Origin: Flavobacterium azizsancarii
GTDB taxonomy: Bacteria; Bacteroidota; Bacteroidia; Flavobacteriales; Flavobacteriaceae
Assembly: GCF_027980145.1 (NCBI RefSeq)
Contig: NZ_JAMZNK010000004.1
Location: 124,001-188,000 of the forward strand
Direction of reading: 5' to 3'
DNA: 64,000 bases
Of this stretch, positions 27,118 through 35,940 are shown piece by piece; the stretch's first letter is position 1, and every line of letters begins with the position of its first letter. Position numbers and translations under genes: made by a program. Below the pieces are notes generated by a model. The model saw only the letters and a list, made by a program, of their open reading frames with translations. It was not told the origin of the DNA and did no database searches.

Positions 27118-28431
27118 ATGACTGAAATAGATAAAAAAGAGTACAAATTGATCGAAAATATAAAAATAGCTATTGTTGGCTTAGGTTATGTTGGCCTGCC
27201 TTTGGCCAGATTATTTGCTACGAAATATTCAGTAATAGGTTTTGATATTAATGAAGCACGAGTAACTTCTTTAAAATCAGGAACCGATACAACCTTAGAA
27301 GTTGATGATGCTACTTTGCAAGCTGTTTTAGTGGATAATTCTACTGCTGAAGCCGGATTGTATTGCACGACTTCTTTAAGTGATTTAGCCGATTGTAATT
27401 ATTTTATAGTTACAGTTCCTACGCCAGTAGATAAAAATAATCGCCCTGATTTGACTCCATTATATAAATCGAGCGAGTCCGTTGGTAAAATATTAAAAAA
27501 AGGAGATATCGTAATTTACGAATCTACAGTTTATCCGGGAGTAACAGAAGAACAATGTGTTCCTGTTTTAGAAAAGGTTTCAGGATTAAAATTTAACGAG
27601 GATTTCTATGCAGGATATTCACCGGAAAGAATAAATCCGGGAGACAAAGAGCATACAGTCGAAAAAATACTAAAAGTTACTTCAGGTTCAACACCAGAAA
27701 TTGGTTTAAAAGTTGATGCTTTGTACAAGTCGGTAATTACAGCCGGTACACATTTAGCACCAAGTATAAAAGTTGCAGAAGCAGCTAAGGTTATTGAGAA
27801 TTCACAAAGAGATATTAATATTGCTTTTGTAAATGAACTGGCTAAAATATTCAACTTAATGAATATTGATACTCAGCAAGTTTTAGAAGCAGCATCAACA
27901 AAATGGAACTTTTTACCATTTAAACCAGGATTAGTCGGAGGACACTGTATTGGCGTTGATCCATACTATTTAGCACAAAGAGCCCAGGAATTCGGATATC
28001 ATCCCGAAATAATTTTAGCGGGAAGACGTTTGAATGACAGCATGGGAGAGTACGTCGCTTCTCAAATAGTAAAGCTCATGATTAAAAAAGGAATTTCTGT
28101 TAATGGAGCAAATCTGTTAATGCTTGGAATTACTTTTAAAGAAAATTGTCCTGATGTTCGCAATACAAAAATTGTAGATGTTGTAAAAGCATTAAAAGAA
28201 TACGGAATTTTAGTAACCATATTTGACCCATTAGCTAATGCGAATGATGTAAAAAAAGAATATAATCTCGTAACAATAAACTCTATTCCTGATAATAAAT
28301 TTGATGCAATTGTTCTGGGAGTTGCACATGCTGAATTTTTAGAATTAAATTTCTCAGAACTTCAAAAAGAAGATAGTTTAATATATGATGTCAAAGGGGT
28401 TTTAGGAGCTATAGCTGATAATAGATTATAG
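27118..28431 (+). CDS. tviB: UDP-N-acetyl-hexosamine 6-dehydrogenase, TviB/WbpO type
   Basis: A 437-residue nucleotide-sugar dehydrogenase: IAIVGLGYVGLPLARLF at about residues 17-33, YAGYSPERINPGD in the middle, AEAAKVIENSQRDINIA, and the catalytic Cys in LVGGHCIGVDPYYLA (about 277). The C-terminal domain starts GITFKENCPDVRNTKI. Overall it reads very like TviB of the Vi-antigen locus, which oxidises UDP-GlcNAc to UDP-GlcNAcA. Paired with the WbpP/TviC-like epimerase it would provide UDP-GalNAcA. It is the first gene of the main operon. Confidence 0.85.
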   Translation: MTEIDKKEYKLIENIKIAIVGLGYVGLPLARLFATKYSVIGFDINEARVTSLKSGTDTTLEVDDATLQAVLVDNSTAEAGLYCTTSLSDLADCNYFIVTVPTPVDKNNRPDLTPLYKSSESVGKILKKGDIVIYESTVYPGVTEEQCVPVLEKVSGLKFNEDFYAGYSPERINPGDKEHTVEKILKVTSGSTPEIGLKVDALYKSVITAGTHLAPSIKVAEAAKVIENSQRDINIAFVNELAKIFNLMNIDTQQVLEAASTKWNFLPFKPGLVGGHCIGVDPYYLAQRAQEFGYHPEIILAGRRLNDSMGEYVASQIVKLMIKKGISVNGANLLMLGITFKENCPDVRNTKIVDVVKALKEYGILVTIFDPLANANDVKKEYNLVTINSIPDNKFDAIVLGVAHAEFLELNFSELQKEDSLIYDVKGVLGAIADNRL

Positions 28432-28462
28432 TAACTAAAGGTCTTTTTTTATTTTAAGAAAA

Positions 28463-29470
28463 ATGGAAACAAAGAATTCAATTATACATGTCATTTTAAC
28501 TGGTGGAGTTGGTAGTAGATTATGGCCACTATCGCGAAAAAGTCAACCAAAACAATATTTAGAAATATTTGAAAATAAATCTTTATTCGAAATAACTGTA
28601 GATCGTAACAGTCATTTAGCAAATAAAGTAATGGTAGTGGGTAATGTCGATAATCATCACCTAAGTGGTAAAGTTATGGATAAAACCAAAACTTCTTATG
28701 TGAATATAGTCGAAGCAACACCTCGTAACACGGCAGCTGCAATTGCTTTTGCGGCATTTGCTTCAAATCCTGATGATATACTAATAGTAACACCTTCAGA
28801 TCACATTATTGATAAAATAGAGGATTATAATAAAGCAATTAATGAGGCTGTATCAAAAGCTGAGGATGGTTTTATTGTAACTTTCGGGATTATCCCTACC
28901 AAGCCGGAAACTGGATACGGTTACATAGAGTCTAAAGGAGATAACGTAATTTCATTTCGTGAAAAACCAAATCAAACTACAGCTAAAGAATTCATTGCTA
29001 AAGGAAATTTTTTGTGGAATAGCGGAATGTTTTGTTTTAAAGCCAGTGTTCTTTTGGACGAACTAAAACAGTTTCAGCCGGATGTTTATGAAAAATCAAA
29101 GGCTGTGTGGGAAGCAAGTAAAAATGGATTCTTAGATTTAGATTTGTCATTAGAGATTCCATCCATCAGTATTGATTATGCTGTTATGGAGCGCAGTAAA
29201 AAAATTAAAGTAGTTCCTGCTGCGTTTTCGTGGTCAGATTTAGGCTCATTTGAATCGGTTTACGACTATTTGGTTTTAAAAAATCATCCCGTCGATAAAA
29301 ATGGAAATATGGTAATTGGATCTGGTAAGCACACTACATTTTTAGGATTAAAAAATACTATTTTTGTATATACAGATACAGCAAATTTAATTTTGCAGAA
29401 AGAAAACTCACAAGATGTAAAGGATATTTACAGTGAGTTGGAAAAAATAAATTCAGATTTATTAAATTAA
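28463..29470 (+). CDS. manC: Mannose-1-phosphate guanylyltransferase
   Basis: Makes GDP-mannose from mannose-1-phosphate and GTP. The 335-residue product has the nucleotidyltransferase signature TGGVGSRLWPLSRKSQPKQYL (about residues 13-33), TPRNTAAAIAFAAF, VTPSDHII, GYGYIESKG and FLWNSGMFCF. It ends without the C-terminal phosphomannose isomerase cupin of the two-domain ManC form. GDP-mannose feeds gmd and fcl at 52-54 kb. Confidence 0.93.
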   Translation: METKNSIIHVILTGGVGSRLWPLSRKSQPKQYLEIFENKSLFEITVDRNSHLANKVMVVGNVDNHHLSGKVMDKTKTSYVNIVEATPRNTAAAIAFAAFASNPDDILIVTPSDHIIDKIEDYNKAINEAVSKAEDGFIVTFGIIPTKPETGYGYIESKGDNVISFREKPNQTTAKEFIAKGNFLWNSGMFCFKASVLLDELKQFQPDVYEKSKAVWEASKNGFLDLDLSLEIPSISIDYAVMERSKKIKVVPAAFSWSDLGSFESVYDYLVLKNHPVDKNGNMVIGSGKHTTFLGLKNTIFVYTDTANLILQKENSQDVKDIYSELEKINSDLLN

Positions 29471-29482
29471 TTGAAATTTAAA

Positions 29483-30529
29483 ATGAAAAAAATTCTTATA
29501 ACCGGTGGAGCTGGTTTTATTGGTTCGCACGTAGTAAGACGTTTTGTAAACAAATATCCCGAATATCAAATCTTCAATTTAGATGCTTTGACTTATGCCG
29601 GTAATCTGGAGAATATTAAAGATATAGAAAATCAATCCAACTATACCTTTATAAAAGGAGATATTGTTGATGAAGCTTTTATCAATGAGCTTTTTTCATT
29701 ACATAATTTTGATGGTGTTTTGCATTTAGCAGCAGAATCTCATGTCGATCGTTCTATTGAAGATCCATTAGCGTTTGTAAGAACCAATGTAATTGGAACT
29801 ATGAATTTATTGAATGCTGCAAAAAATCAATGGAAAAATAATTTTGAAGGCAAACGTTTCTATCATATTAGTACTGATGAAGTGTATGGTTCTCTGGGAG
29901 CAGAGGGGCTATTCACAGAAACTACTTCTTATGATCCTAATTCGCCTTATTCAGCTTCTAAGGCAAGTTCAGATCATTTTGTGAGAGCTTACGGAGAAAC
30001 TTATGGTTTGCCATATGTTCTGACCAATTGTTCAAATAATTATGGATCATATCATTTTCCTGAAAAATTGATTCCTCTTTTTATAAATAACATCATCAAT
30101 AATAAACCATTGCCTGTTTATGGAGATGGAAATTATACACGTGACTGGCTTTTTGTTGAAGATCATGCTATTGCAATAGACTTAGTTTTTCATGAAGGAA
30201 AAAATCATGAAACCTATAATATTGGAGGTTTCAATGAATGGAAGAATATCGACTTGGTGAAATTATTGTGCCAAATTATGGATCAAAAATTAGGCAGATC
30301 TACAGGAACTTCTCAACAATTGATTACGTACGTAAAAGACAGACCAGGGCATGATTTACGCTATGCGATAGATGCTTCAAAAATAAATAAAGAATTGGGT
30401 TGGAAACCTTCTGTTACTTTCGAAGAAGGCTTAGAAAAAACAATAAATTGGTATCTCAATAACGAAGAATGGTTACAAAATGTCACTTCTGGTTCTTATA
30501 AAGAGTATTACCAAAAACAATATTCATAA
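29483..30529 (+). CDS. rmlB: dTDP-glucose 4,6-dehydratase
   Basis: Second step of dTDP-L-rhamnose synthesis. The extended SDR of 348 residues has ILITGGAGFIGSHVVRRF, HLAAESHVDRSI, ISTDEVYGSLG (about residues 128-138), SPYSASKASSDHFVRAYGETY (Tyr/Lys pair) and NNYGSYHFPEKLIPL, all canonical for RmlB. The open frame continues four codons upstream to TTG 29471; ATG 29483 is the better start since the protein then begins MKKILITGG. It is separated by 26 kb from rmlCDA, in the same operon. Confidence 0.95.
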   Translation: MKKILITGGAGFIGSHVVRRFVNKYPEYQIFNLDALTYAGNLENIKDIENQSNYTFIKGDIVDEAFINELFSLHNFDGVLHLAAESHVDRSIEDPLAFVRTNVIGTMNLLNAAKNQWKNNFEGKRFYHISTDEVYGSLGAEGLFTETTSYDPNSPYSASKASSDHFVRAYGETYGLPYVLTNCSNNYGSYHFPEKLIPLFINNIINNKPLPVYGDGNYTRDWLFVEDHAIAIDLVFHEGKNHETYNIGGFNEWKNIDLVKLLCQIMDQKLGRSTGTSQQLITYVKDRPGHDLRYAIDASKINKELGWKPSVTFEEGLEKTINWYLNNEEWLQNVTSGSYKEYYQKQYS

Positions 30530-30575
30530 AAGCAAGTAATTTATTTAAACCAAATAGGTTAAATTATAATTTCAT

Positions 30576-33014
30576 ATGAAAAAAATAACATACGTTCTTA
30601 CGCTCCTTTTTATTTTTGTAGTGTCATTTAATGCAAATGCTCAGGACATACTCAAATCAAAGGATTTAAGTACTGTTAAAGTCGATTATTTATCTGATGA
30701 TGATTTGGCTAAAATTAGTGCACAATTAAAAAGCAATAATGCAACAATTGAGAGTGTAGAGCCAATGGCTTTATCAAAAGGGATGACGCAAACTGAGTTT
30801 AATAAGCTTAGAATTAAGCTTACTGAATATGAAAAGAAAAATGCTAAAGGAGGAGGTGCAAATGATAATAGTAAGCCAAAAATAGTAGATAAGGATTCTG
30901 AGTTTGGAAGAAAACAAGAGAAAATTAGAAACGATAAAGTAAAAGATTCAACCAATGCCTTAATTTTCGGTTCTGAATTATTTGATAATCCGACATTAAA
31001 TTTTGAACCGGATTTGAAATTAGCCACTCCTATGAATTATGTTCTTGGACCTGGAGACGAATTGCAGGTAAGTGTATATGGCGTTCAGGAATACAATGCC
31101 AGTATCCCTGTCAGTGTAGAAGGAAAAATAACTATTGATTATGTAGGACAAATTTCTGTTTCAGGAATGTCAATAGAAGCGGCTACTCAAAAAATAAAGG
31201 CAGCTATTGCAAGAGTATACAGTACCGTTAGCTCCGGGCAATCTCAGGTTAGTGTAAGTTTAAGCCGAATTCGTACCATTAAAATCACTATTGTAGGAGG
31301 AAAACAGCCAGGCAATTATTCTATTTCTTCTTTGGCAACCGTATATAATGCGCTGCATTTGGCTGGAGGACCAGGGAAAAATGGAAGTTACAGAAACATA
31401 GAATTAATTAGAAATAATAAAGTCTATAAAAATATTGACATTTATAAGTTTTTGGTTAAAGGAGATCAATCTGATAATGTGAGTTTGAAAGATAATGATG
31501 TTATTCGAATTCCTGCCTATAGCCAAAGAGTTACAGTTGAAGGAGAAGTGAAACGTCCGGGAATTTTCGAAATGAAAAAAGGAGAAAATTTTTCTGATCT
31601 CTTAAATTTCGCCTCTGGTTTTAATGAATTTGCCTATACTGCATCTGTAAATGTAATGCAGAAGACAGGAAAAGAATTTAAAGTACATGATATAAATGAG
31701 AGTGAGTATAATTCTTATTTTCCGCAATCAGGTGATGTCTTTAAAGTGACTAAAATTTTAAATCGCTTTGAAAATCGTATTAAAATTGAGGGTGCAGTTT
31801 TTAGACCAGACTATTATTCATATAGTGAAGGAATGAGGATTTCTGATCTTATTGCAAGAGCAGAAGGCCTTAAAGAAGATGCTTATACAAAAAGAGCAAG
31901 GATTATTCGTTTAAAAACAGATTTAACTACAGAAATTGTAAATGTTGATTTAAGTGCTGCTCTATCCGGAGATCTAAGTGCTGATTTAGAATTAAAAAGA
32001 GAAGATATTGTAACAGTATATTCTATTCTGGATTTTAGAGAAGAATATAAAGTTACTATTGATGGTGAAGTTAAAAATCCTGGCGAATATGAATATTTTG
32101 AAAATTTAACTTTAAATGATTTAGTAGTTCAGGTGGGTGGTTTAACAGGTTCTGCTTCTAAAAGAGTCGAAATTGCAAGAATGATTAAGTCTGATGTAAT
32201 CGATGATGCTGATCCAAAACGTATTGAATTGGTAGAACTTGAAATTACTGCAGGCAATAATGAACAGATAAAAACCTTTGTTTTAAAACCTTTTGATGTT
32301 ATTAATATTCGCAGAATGGCTGTTTATGAGAAACCGGAGATGGTGTCAGTATTGGGTGCAGTAAGTTATCCTGGTAAGTATGTTTTAGCGAATAAAAAAG
32401 AGACAGTTTATAACGTTGTAATGCGAGCAGGAGGATTAACTTCGATTGCCAATTTAGATGGTATGAAAATTAAGAGGCCAATCAAGCAAGATCAAATTGA
32501 TCAGTTGGAGCGTATAGACCTGAATTTATCTAAAAATGATACGCTTAAAGAGAAATTGAGTAAAAAGTTAAAAGACGATTTAAAATATGTTACAATTCCT
32601 GTAAATTGGGAAAAAATTGTAAAAGATAAAAATCATTATTCCAATGTGACATTATTTCCTGGTGATGAAATTGAAGTTGCGATTTATAATGAAGGTGTTA
32701 AAGTAACTGGAAATGTATTGTTGACTTCTGAAATTCCATACAGAAGTGGAAAAGGATTTAAATATTACATTAACTCAGTTGGGGGAGTAGATAGTAAAGG
32801 ATGGAAGAGGAAAGCTTATATCATTTATCCTAATGGGAAGGCTGATGTAACAACTTCATTTTTGTTTTTTAGATCTTACCCTAAGGTTGAACCAGATTCA
32901 CAGATTGTAGTTCCGGAAAAACCTGAAAGGAAAAAAATGAGTGCTGGTGAGTGGGCTGGTTTAGGAACTGCTTTTGCTAGTTTAGCATTGTTAATTGTTA
33001 CTGCTTTTAAATAA
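30576..33014 (+). CDS. Wza-like polysaccharide export protein with repeated SLBB domains
   Basis: An 812-residue exported protein. A signal peptide (MKKITYVLTLLFIFVVSFNA, cleavage about residue 22) precedes a coiled or charged region. A poly-export domain follows with YVLGPGDELQVSVYG (about residues 152-166), then several SLBB units (GGKQPGNYSISSLATVYNAL, VEGEVKRPGIFEMKKGE, IDGEVKNPGEYEYFENL, LGAVSYPGKYVL). A C-terminal hydrophobic helix (GLGTAFASLALLIVTAF) suits outer-membrane anchoring. It is about twice the length of E. coli Wza. It is followed by the Wzz-like gene. Confidence 0.88.
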   Translation: MKKITYVLTLLFIFVVSFNANAQDILKSKDLSTVKVDYLSDDDLAKISAQLKSNNATIESVEPMALSKGMTQTEFNKLRIKLTEYEKKNAKGGGANDNSKPKIVDKDSEFGRKQEKIRNDKVKDSTNALIFGSELFDNPTLNFEPDLKLATPMNYVLGPGDELQVSVYGVQEYNASIPVSVEGKITIDYVGQISVSGMSIEAATQKIKAAIARVYSTVSSGQSQVSVSLSRIRTIKITIVGGKQPGNYSISSLATVYNALHLAGGPGKNGSYRNIELIRNNKVYKNIDIYKFLVKGDQSDNVSLKDNDVIRIPAYSQRVTVEGEVKRPGIFEMKKGENFSDLLNFASGFNEFAYTASVNVMQKTGKEFKVHDINESEYNSYFPQSGDVFKVTKILNRFENRIKIEGAVFRPDYYSYSEGMRISDLIARAEGLKEDAYTKRARIIRLKTDLTTEIVNVDLSAALSGDLSADLELKREDIVTVYSILDFREEYKVTIDGEVKNPGEYEYFENLTLNDLVVQVGGLTGSASKRVEIARMIKSDVIDDADPKRIELVELEITAGNNEQIKTFVLKPFDVINIRRMAVYEKPEMVSVLGAVSYPGKYVLANKKETVYNVVMRAGGLTSIANLDGMKIKRPIKQDQIDQLERIDLNLSKNDTLKEKLSKKLKDDLKYVTIPVNWEKIVKDKNHYSNVTLFPGDEIEVAIYNEGVKVTGNVLLTSEIPYRSGKGFKYYINSVGGVDSKGWKRKAYIIYPNGKADVTTSFLFFRSYPKVEPDSQIVVPEKPERKKMSAGEWAGLGTAFASLALLIVTAFK

Positions 33015-33020
33015 TATTTA

Positions 33021-34091
33021 ATGAAGAATTTACCAATTGAAAGCGATGAAATATCGTTAAAAGAATTATTAATTAAAGCAGGAGAATGGTGGAAATACTT
33101 GCTTTCGCAATGGAAAATTATTTTGTTAGCAGGAATAATTGGCGCTTGTTCCGGATTATTTTATTCAATAAGTAAAAAACCAATATATAAGGCAACATTA
33201 TCTTTTGCATTAGAAGATGAAAAGGGTGGTGGAGGATTAGGAGGTGCAATTGGTCTGGCTGGTTCATTTGGATTGGATTTAGGAGGAAGTGGAGGAGGAA
33301 TTTTTACAGGTTCTAATTTAACTGAATTGTTTAAATCACGATCAATGGTTGAAAAAACATTGTTATCTCCAGTTAATATCAATGGTAAAAAAATTTCTTT
33401 AGCGGAAATGTATATTCAGAATAATGAATGGCGCAAAAATTGGAAAGAAAAGCCAAAATTTGCTTCGTTACAATTCTTACCTAACGCTAATCGTAAAATT
33501 TTCACAAGAGTTCAAGATAGTATTATTGGAGTTATTTATCAAAATTTATCAAGCGGCAGTTTATCAGTCGGTCAAAAAGACAAAAAGATTTCGATTATAA
33601 GTATTGATGTGTCTTCGACTAATGAATTGTTTGCAAAATATTTTTGTGAAGCTTTAGCTAAACAAGTTGGAACATTCTACGTTACAACAAAAAGTAAAAA
33701 GGCAAGAATAAATATGGATATTTTAGAACGCCAAGTTGATTCTATTCGTGGAGAACTTAATGGTGCAATTACAGGAGTAGCAATAGCCAACGACAATACT
33801 TTTAATTTAAATCCAGCTCTGAATGTTCGTCGAGCGCCTTCCGCTAGAAGACAAGTTGATGTCCAGGCAAATACAGCGATACTTACAGAATTAGTCAAGC
33901 AGGCGGAGCTGGCTAAGGTTACTTTACGAAAAGAAACTCCGTTAATTCAAGTTATTGATAAACCAATTTTACCGTTACCAAAAGAACGTTTTGGGAAGGC
34001 TAAAGGAATATTATGTGGAGGGATTTTAGCAGGATTTTTAACTGTATTCTTTTTGATTATTAGAAGACTATTTAAAACAATTCTTGAATAA
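33021..34091 (+). CDS. Wzz-type chain-length determinant protein
   Basis: A 356-residue inner-membrane protein with the polysaccharide co-polymerase layout: an N-terminal membrane helix (ILLAGIIGACSGLFYSI, about residues 38-54), a large periplasmic part, and a C-terminal helix (ILCGGILAGFLTVFFLIIR, about 329-347) just after the Pro-rich DKPILPLPKERFGKAKG. A glycine-rich stretch lies at about residues 70-95. No tyrosine-kinase domain is fused and none is encoded nearby, which is closer to O-antigen Wzz than to capsule Wzc. Confidence 0.85.
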   Translation: MKNLPIESDEISLKELLIKAGEWWKYLLSQWKIILLAGIIGACSGLFYSISKKPIYKATLSFALEDEKGGGGLGGAIGLAGSFGLDLGGSGGGIFTGSNLTELFKSRSMVEKTLLSPVNINGKKISLAEMYIQNNEWRKNWKEKPKFASLQFLPNANRKIFTRVQDSIIGVIYQNLSSGSLSVGQKDKKISIISIDVSSTNELFAKYFCEALAKQVGTFYVTTKSKKARINMDILERQVDSIRGELNGAITGVAIANDNTFNLNPALNVRRAPSARRQVDVQANTAILTELVKQAELAKVTLRKETPLIQVIDKPILPLPKERFGKAKGILCGGILAGFLTVFFLIIRRLFKTILE

Positions 34092-34109
34092 TCTTTGTTT
34101 GCGTAAAAA

Positions 34110-35141
34110 ATGAAAAATTATACTTTAAAAATTCAGGAAGTTAGAAAAGAAACTGATGATACAGTTACTTTATTTTTCAAACAACCTGGATTAAAAAAAA
34201 TCAAATATTTAGCGGGTCAATATCTTACTCTTCAATTTAGAATTAATGGAAGAAGATATATTCGGCCTTATTCATTTTCTTCTACACCTTTAATAGATAC
34301 TACACTTAATGTTACAATAAAAAGAGTGCCAGGAGGTATTGTTTCGAATTACATCAATGACCATATAAAAGTCGGTGATGTAATTGAAGTTCAAGAACCG
34401 CTTGGTGATTTTGTTTTTGAAGCAAAAGAAACAGTATATTCTGTTGTTTTTTGGGGAGTTGGAAGCGGAATTACACCACTTTTTTCGATGATAAAAGACT
34501 TATTGAATGTTAATCAAACAATAAATATTTATTTGGTTTATGGCAATAAATCTAAAACATCAGTAATTTTTTATGATGAATTAGAAAAACTTAAATCCAT
34601 TTATCCAGAACGTTTTAAAATATATTATTTTTACTCAAGAGAAGAGTTTTTTGATGATGAGTCTCACAATTTTAAAGGAAGAATTAATTCTGACTTTGTT
34701 GCTGATTTAATAAAAAAAATTGATGAACCTACAAAGCATTATCTGTGTGGTCCAATAGGATTAAAAAACACAATTAAAGATTCATTATTAAATCTATCAG
34801 GAAATCTGGATAATTTATTTTCTGAAGATTTTGAAATTGTTAAAAACCCCGAAGATTTTAAAGAGATATATGATCAGGAAATTGTATTACATTTTCAAGG
34901 TATAGAAAATAAAATCGTTATTAGTAAAGGGAATTCGATACTAGAAGAAGCATTGGAAATTGGTTTAGAATTACCTTATTCCTGTCAAACTGGAAATTGT
35001 AGTACTTGCAAAGCAACTCTGAAGTCTGGTGAGATAAAAATGATCGGATTAAGCAAGCCCAGACCAGATTTGAATGAAAATGAATATTTATTATGTTGCA
35101 GTTATCCTGTAACAAATAATGTTTCTGTTGAAATAGAATAA
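34110..35141 (+). CDS. Ferredoxin-NAD(P)H reductase-type flavoprotein (E3 of CDP-3,6-dideoxyhexose synthesis)
   Basis: A 343-residue electron-transfer protein: an FAD-binding domain with RPYSFSS (about residues 51-57), an NAD-binding domain with VGSGITPLFS (about 117-126), and a C-terminal plant-type [2Fe-2S] domain, C292-x4-C297-x2-C300 with the fourth Cys about 329. In the classical E3 (DdhD/AscD) the ferredoxin domain is N-terminal; here it is at the C-terminus, as in PaaE-type reductases. Standing directly before ddhA and ddhB, it most likely reduces the iron-sulfur dehydratase encoded at 39686. Confidence 0.82.
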   Translation: MKNYTLKIQEVRKETDDTVTLFFKQPGLKKIKYLAGQYLTLQFRINGRRYIRPYSFSSTPLIDTTLNVTIKRVPGGIVSNYINDHIKVGDVIEVQEPLGDFVFEAKETVYSVVFWGVGSGITPLFSMIKDLLNVNQTINIYLVYGNKSKTSVIFYDELEKLKSIYPERFKIYYFYSREEFFDDESHNFKGRINSDFVADLIKKIDEPTKHYLCGPIGLKNTIKDSLLNLSGNLDNLFSEDFEIVKNPEDFKEIYDQEIVLHFQGIENKIVISKGNSILEEALEIGLELPYSCQTGNCSTCKATLKSGEIKMIGLSKPRPDLNENEYLLCCSYPVTNNVSVEIE

Positions 35142-35163
35142 TCATAATTAACAATATAAAATA

Positions 35164-35940
35164 ATGAAAGTAGTAATTTTTGCGGGTGGTTTTGGAACTC
35201 GTCTTATGGAAGAGACGGAGGCAAGACCTAAACCAATGGTTGAAATTGGTGGTAAACCTATTTTATGGCATATTTTGAAAATGTTTGAACAACATGGTTA
35301 CAATGAATTCATAATTTGTTTAGGTTATAAAGCTACTTATATCAAAGAATACTTCTATAATTATTATTTGCATAATTCTGATGTAACAATTGAATTAGCC
35401 AACAATAATATCAATGTTCATTATTCAGAAACAGAATCTTTCAAAGTTACATTGATAGATACAGGCTTGTATACAAATACAGCAGGAAGGCTCAAACGTA
35501 TTCAAAAATATGTTAAAGATGAAACTTTTATGCTTACTTATGGAGATGGAGTAGCAGATGTTAATTTATCAGAATTACTTCAATTTCATAAATCTCATGG
35601 GAGATTAGCAACCTTAACAAGTGTTCAGGTTCCGGGACGTTTTGGTAATTTAGAAATTGGCAGTAATGGTGAAGTTGATAGTTTTGTTGAAAAACCGGCT
35701 GGTGATGGCATGTGGATAAACGGTGGTTTTTTCGTGCTGGAACCAGGTATTTTTAAATATCTTGAAGACGATGTTGAAGATATTCAGTGGGAAAAAGAGC
35801 CTCTGGGAGCTATCGCAAAAGATCAACAATTGGCAGCGTATAAACACAATGGATTTTGGAAATGTATGGATGCACTGAGAGATAGAGTAGAACTTGAAGC
35901 AATGTGGAGTTCCGGAAATGCAAAATGGAAGACATGGTAG
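35164..35940 (+). CDS. rfbF: Glucose-1-phosphate cytidylyltransferase
   Basis: Makes CDP-glucose (first step, DdhA/RfbF). The 258-residue product starts MKVVIFAGGFGTRLMEETEA and continues RPKPMVEIGGKPILWHIL, followed by GYKATYIKEYF, LTYGDGVADVN (metal-binding Asp) and GGFFVLEPGIF, characteristic of RfbF. It belongs to a six-gene cassette and its end overlaps the start of rfbG. Confidence 0.95.
   Translation: MKVVIFAGGFGTRLMEETEARPKPMVEIGGKPILWHILKMFEQHGYNEFIICLGYKATYIKEYFYNYYLHNSDVTIELANNNINVHYSETESFKVTLIDTGLYTNTAGRLKRIQKYVKDETFMLTYGDGVADVNLSELLQFHKSHGRLATLTSVQVPGRFGNLEIGSNGEVDSFVEKPAGDGMWINGGFFVLEPGIFKYLEDDVEDIQWEKEPLGAIAKDQQLAAYKHNGFWKCMDALRDRVELEAMWSSGNAKWKTW

Noticed and set aside
24908..28431. 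A true Vi-antigen locus (tviBCDE)
   Set aside because: Only the nucleotide-sugar genes resemble Vi genes. There is no TviD/TviE-like polymerase and no ABC exporter; assembly here is of Wzx/Wzy type.
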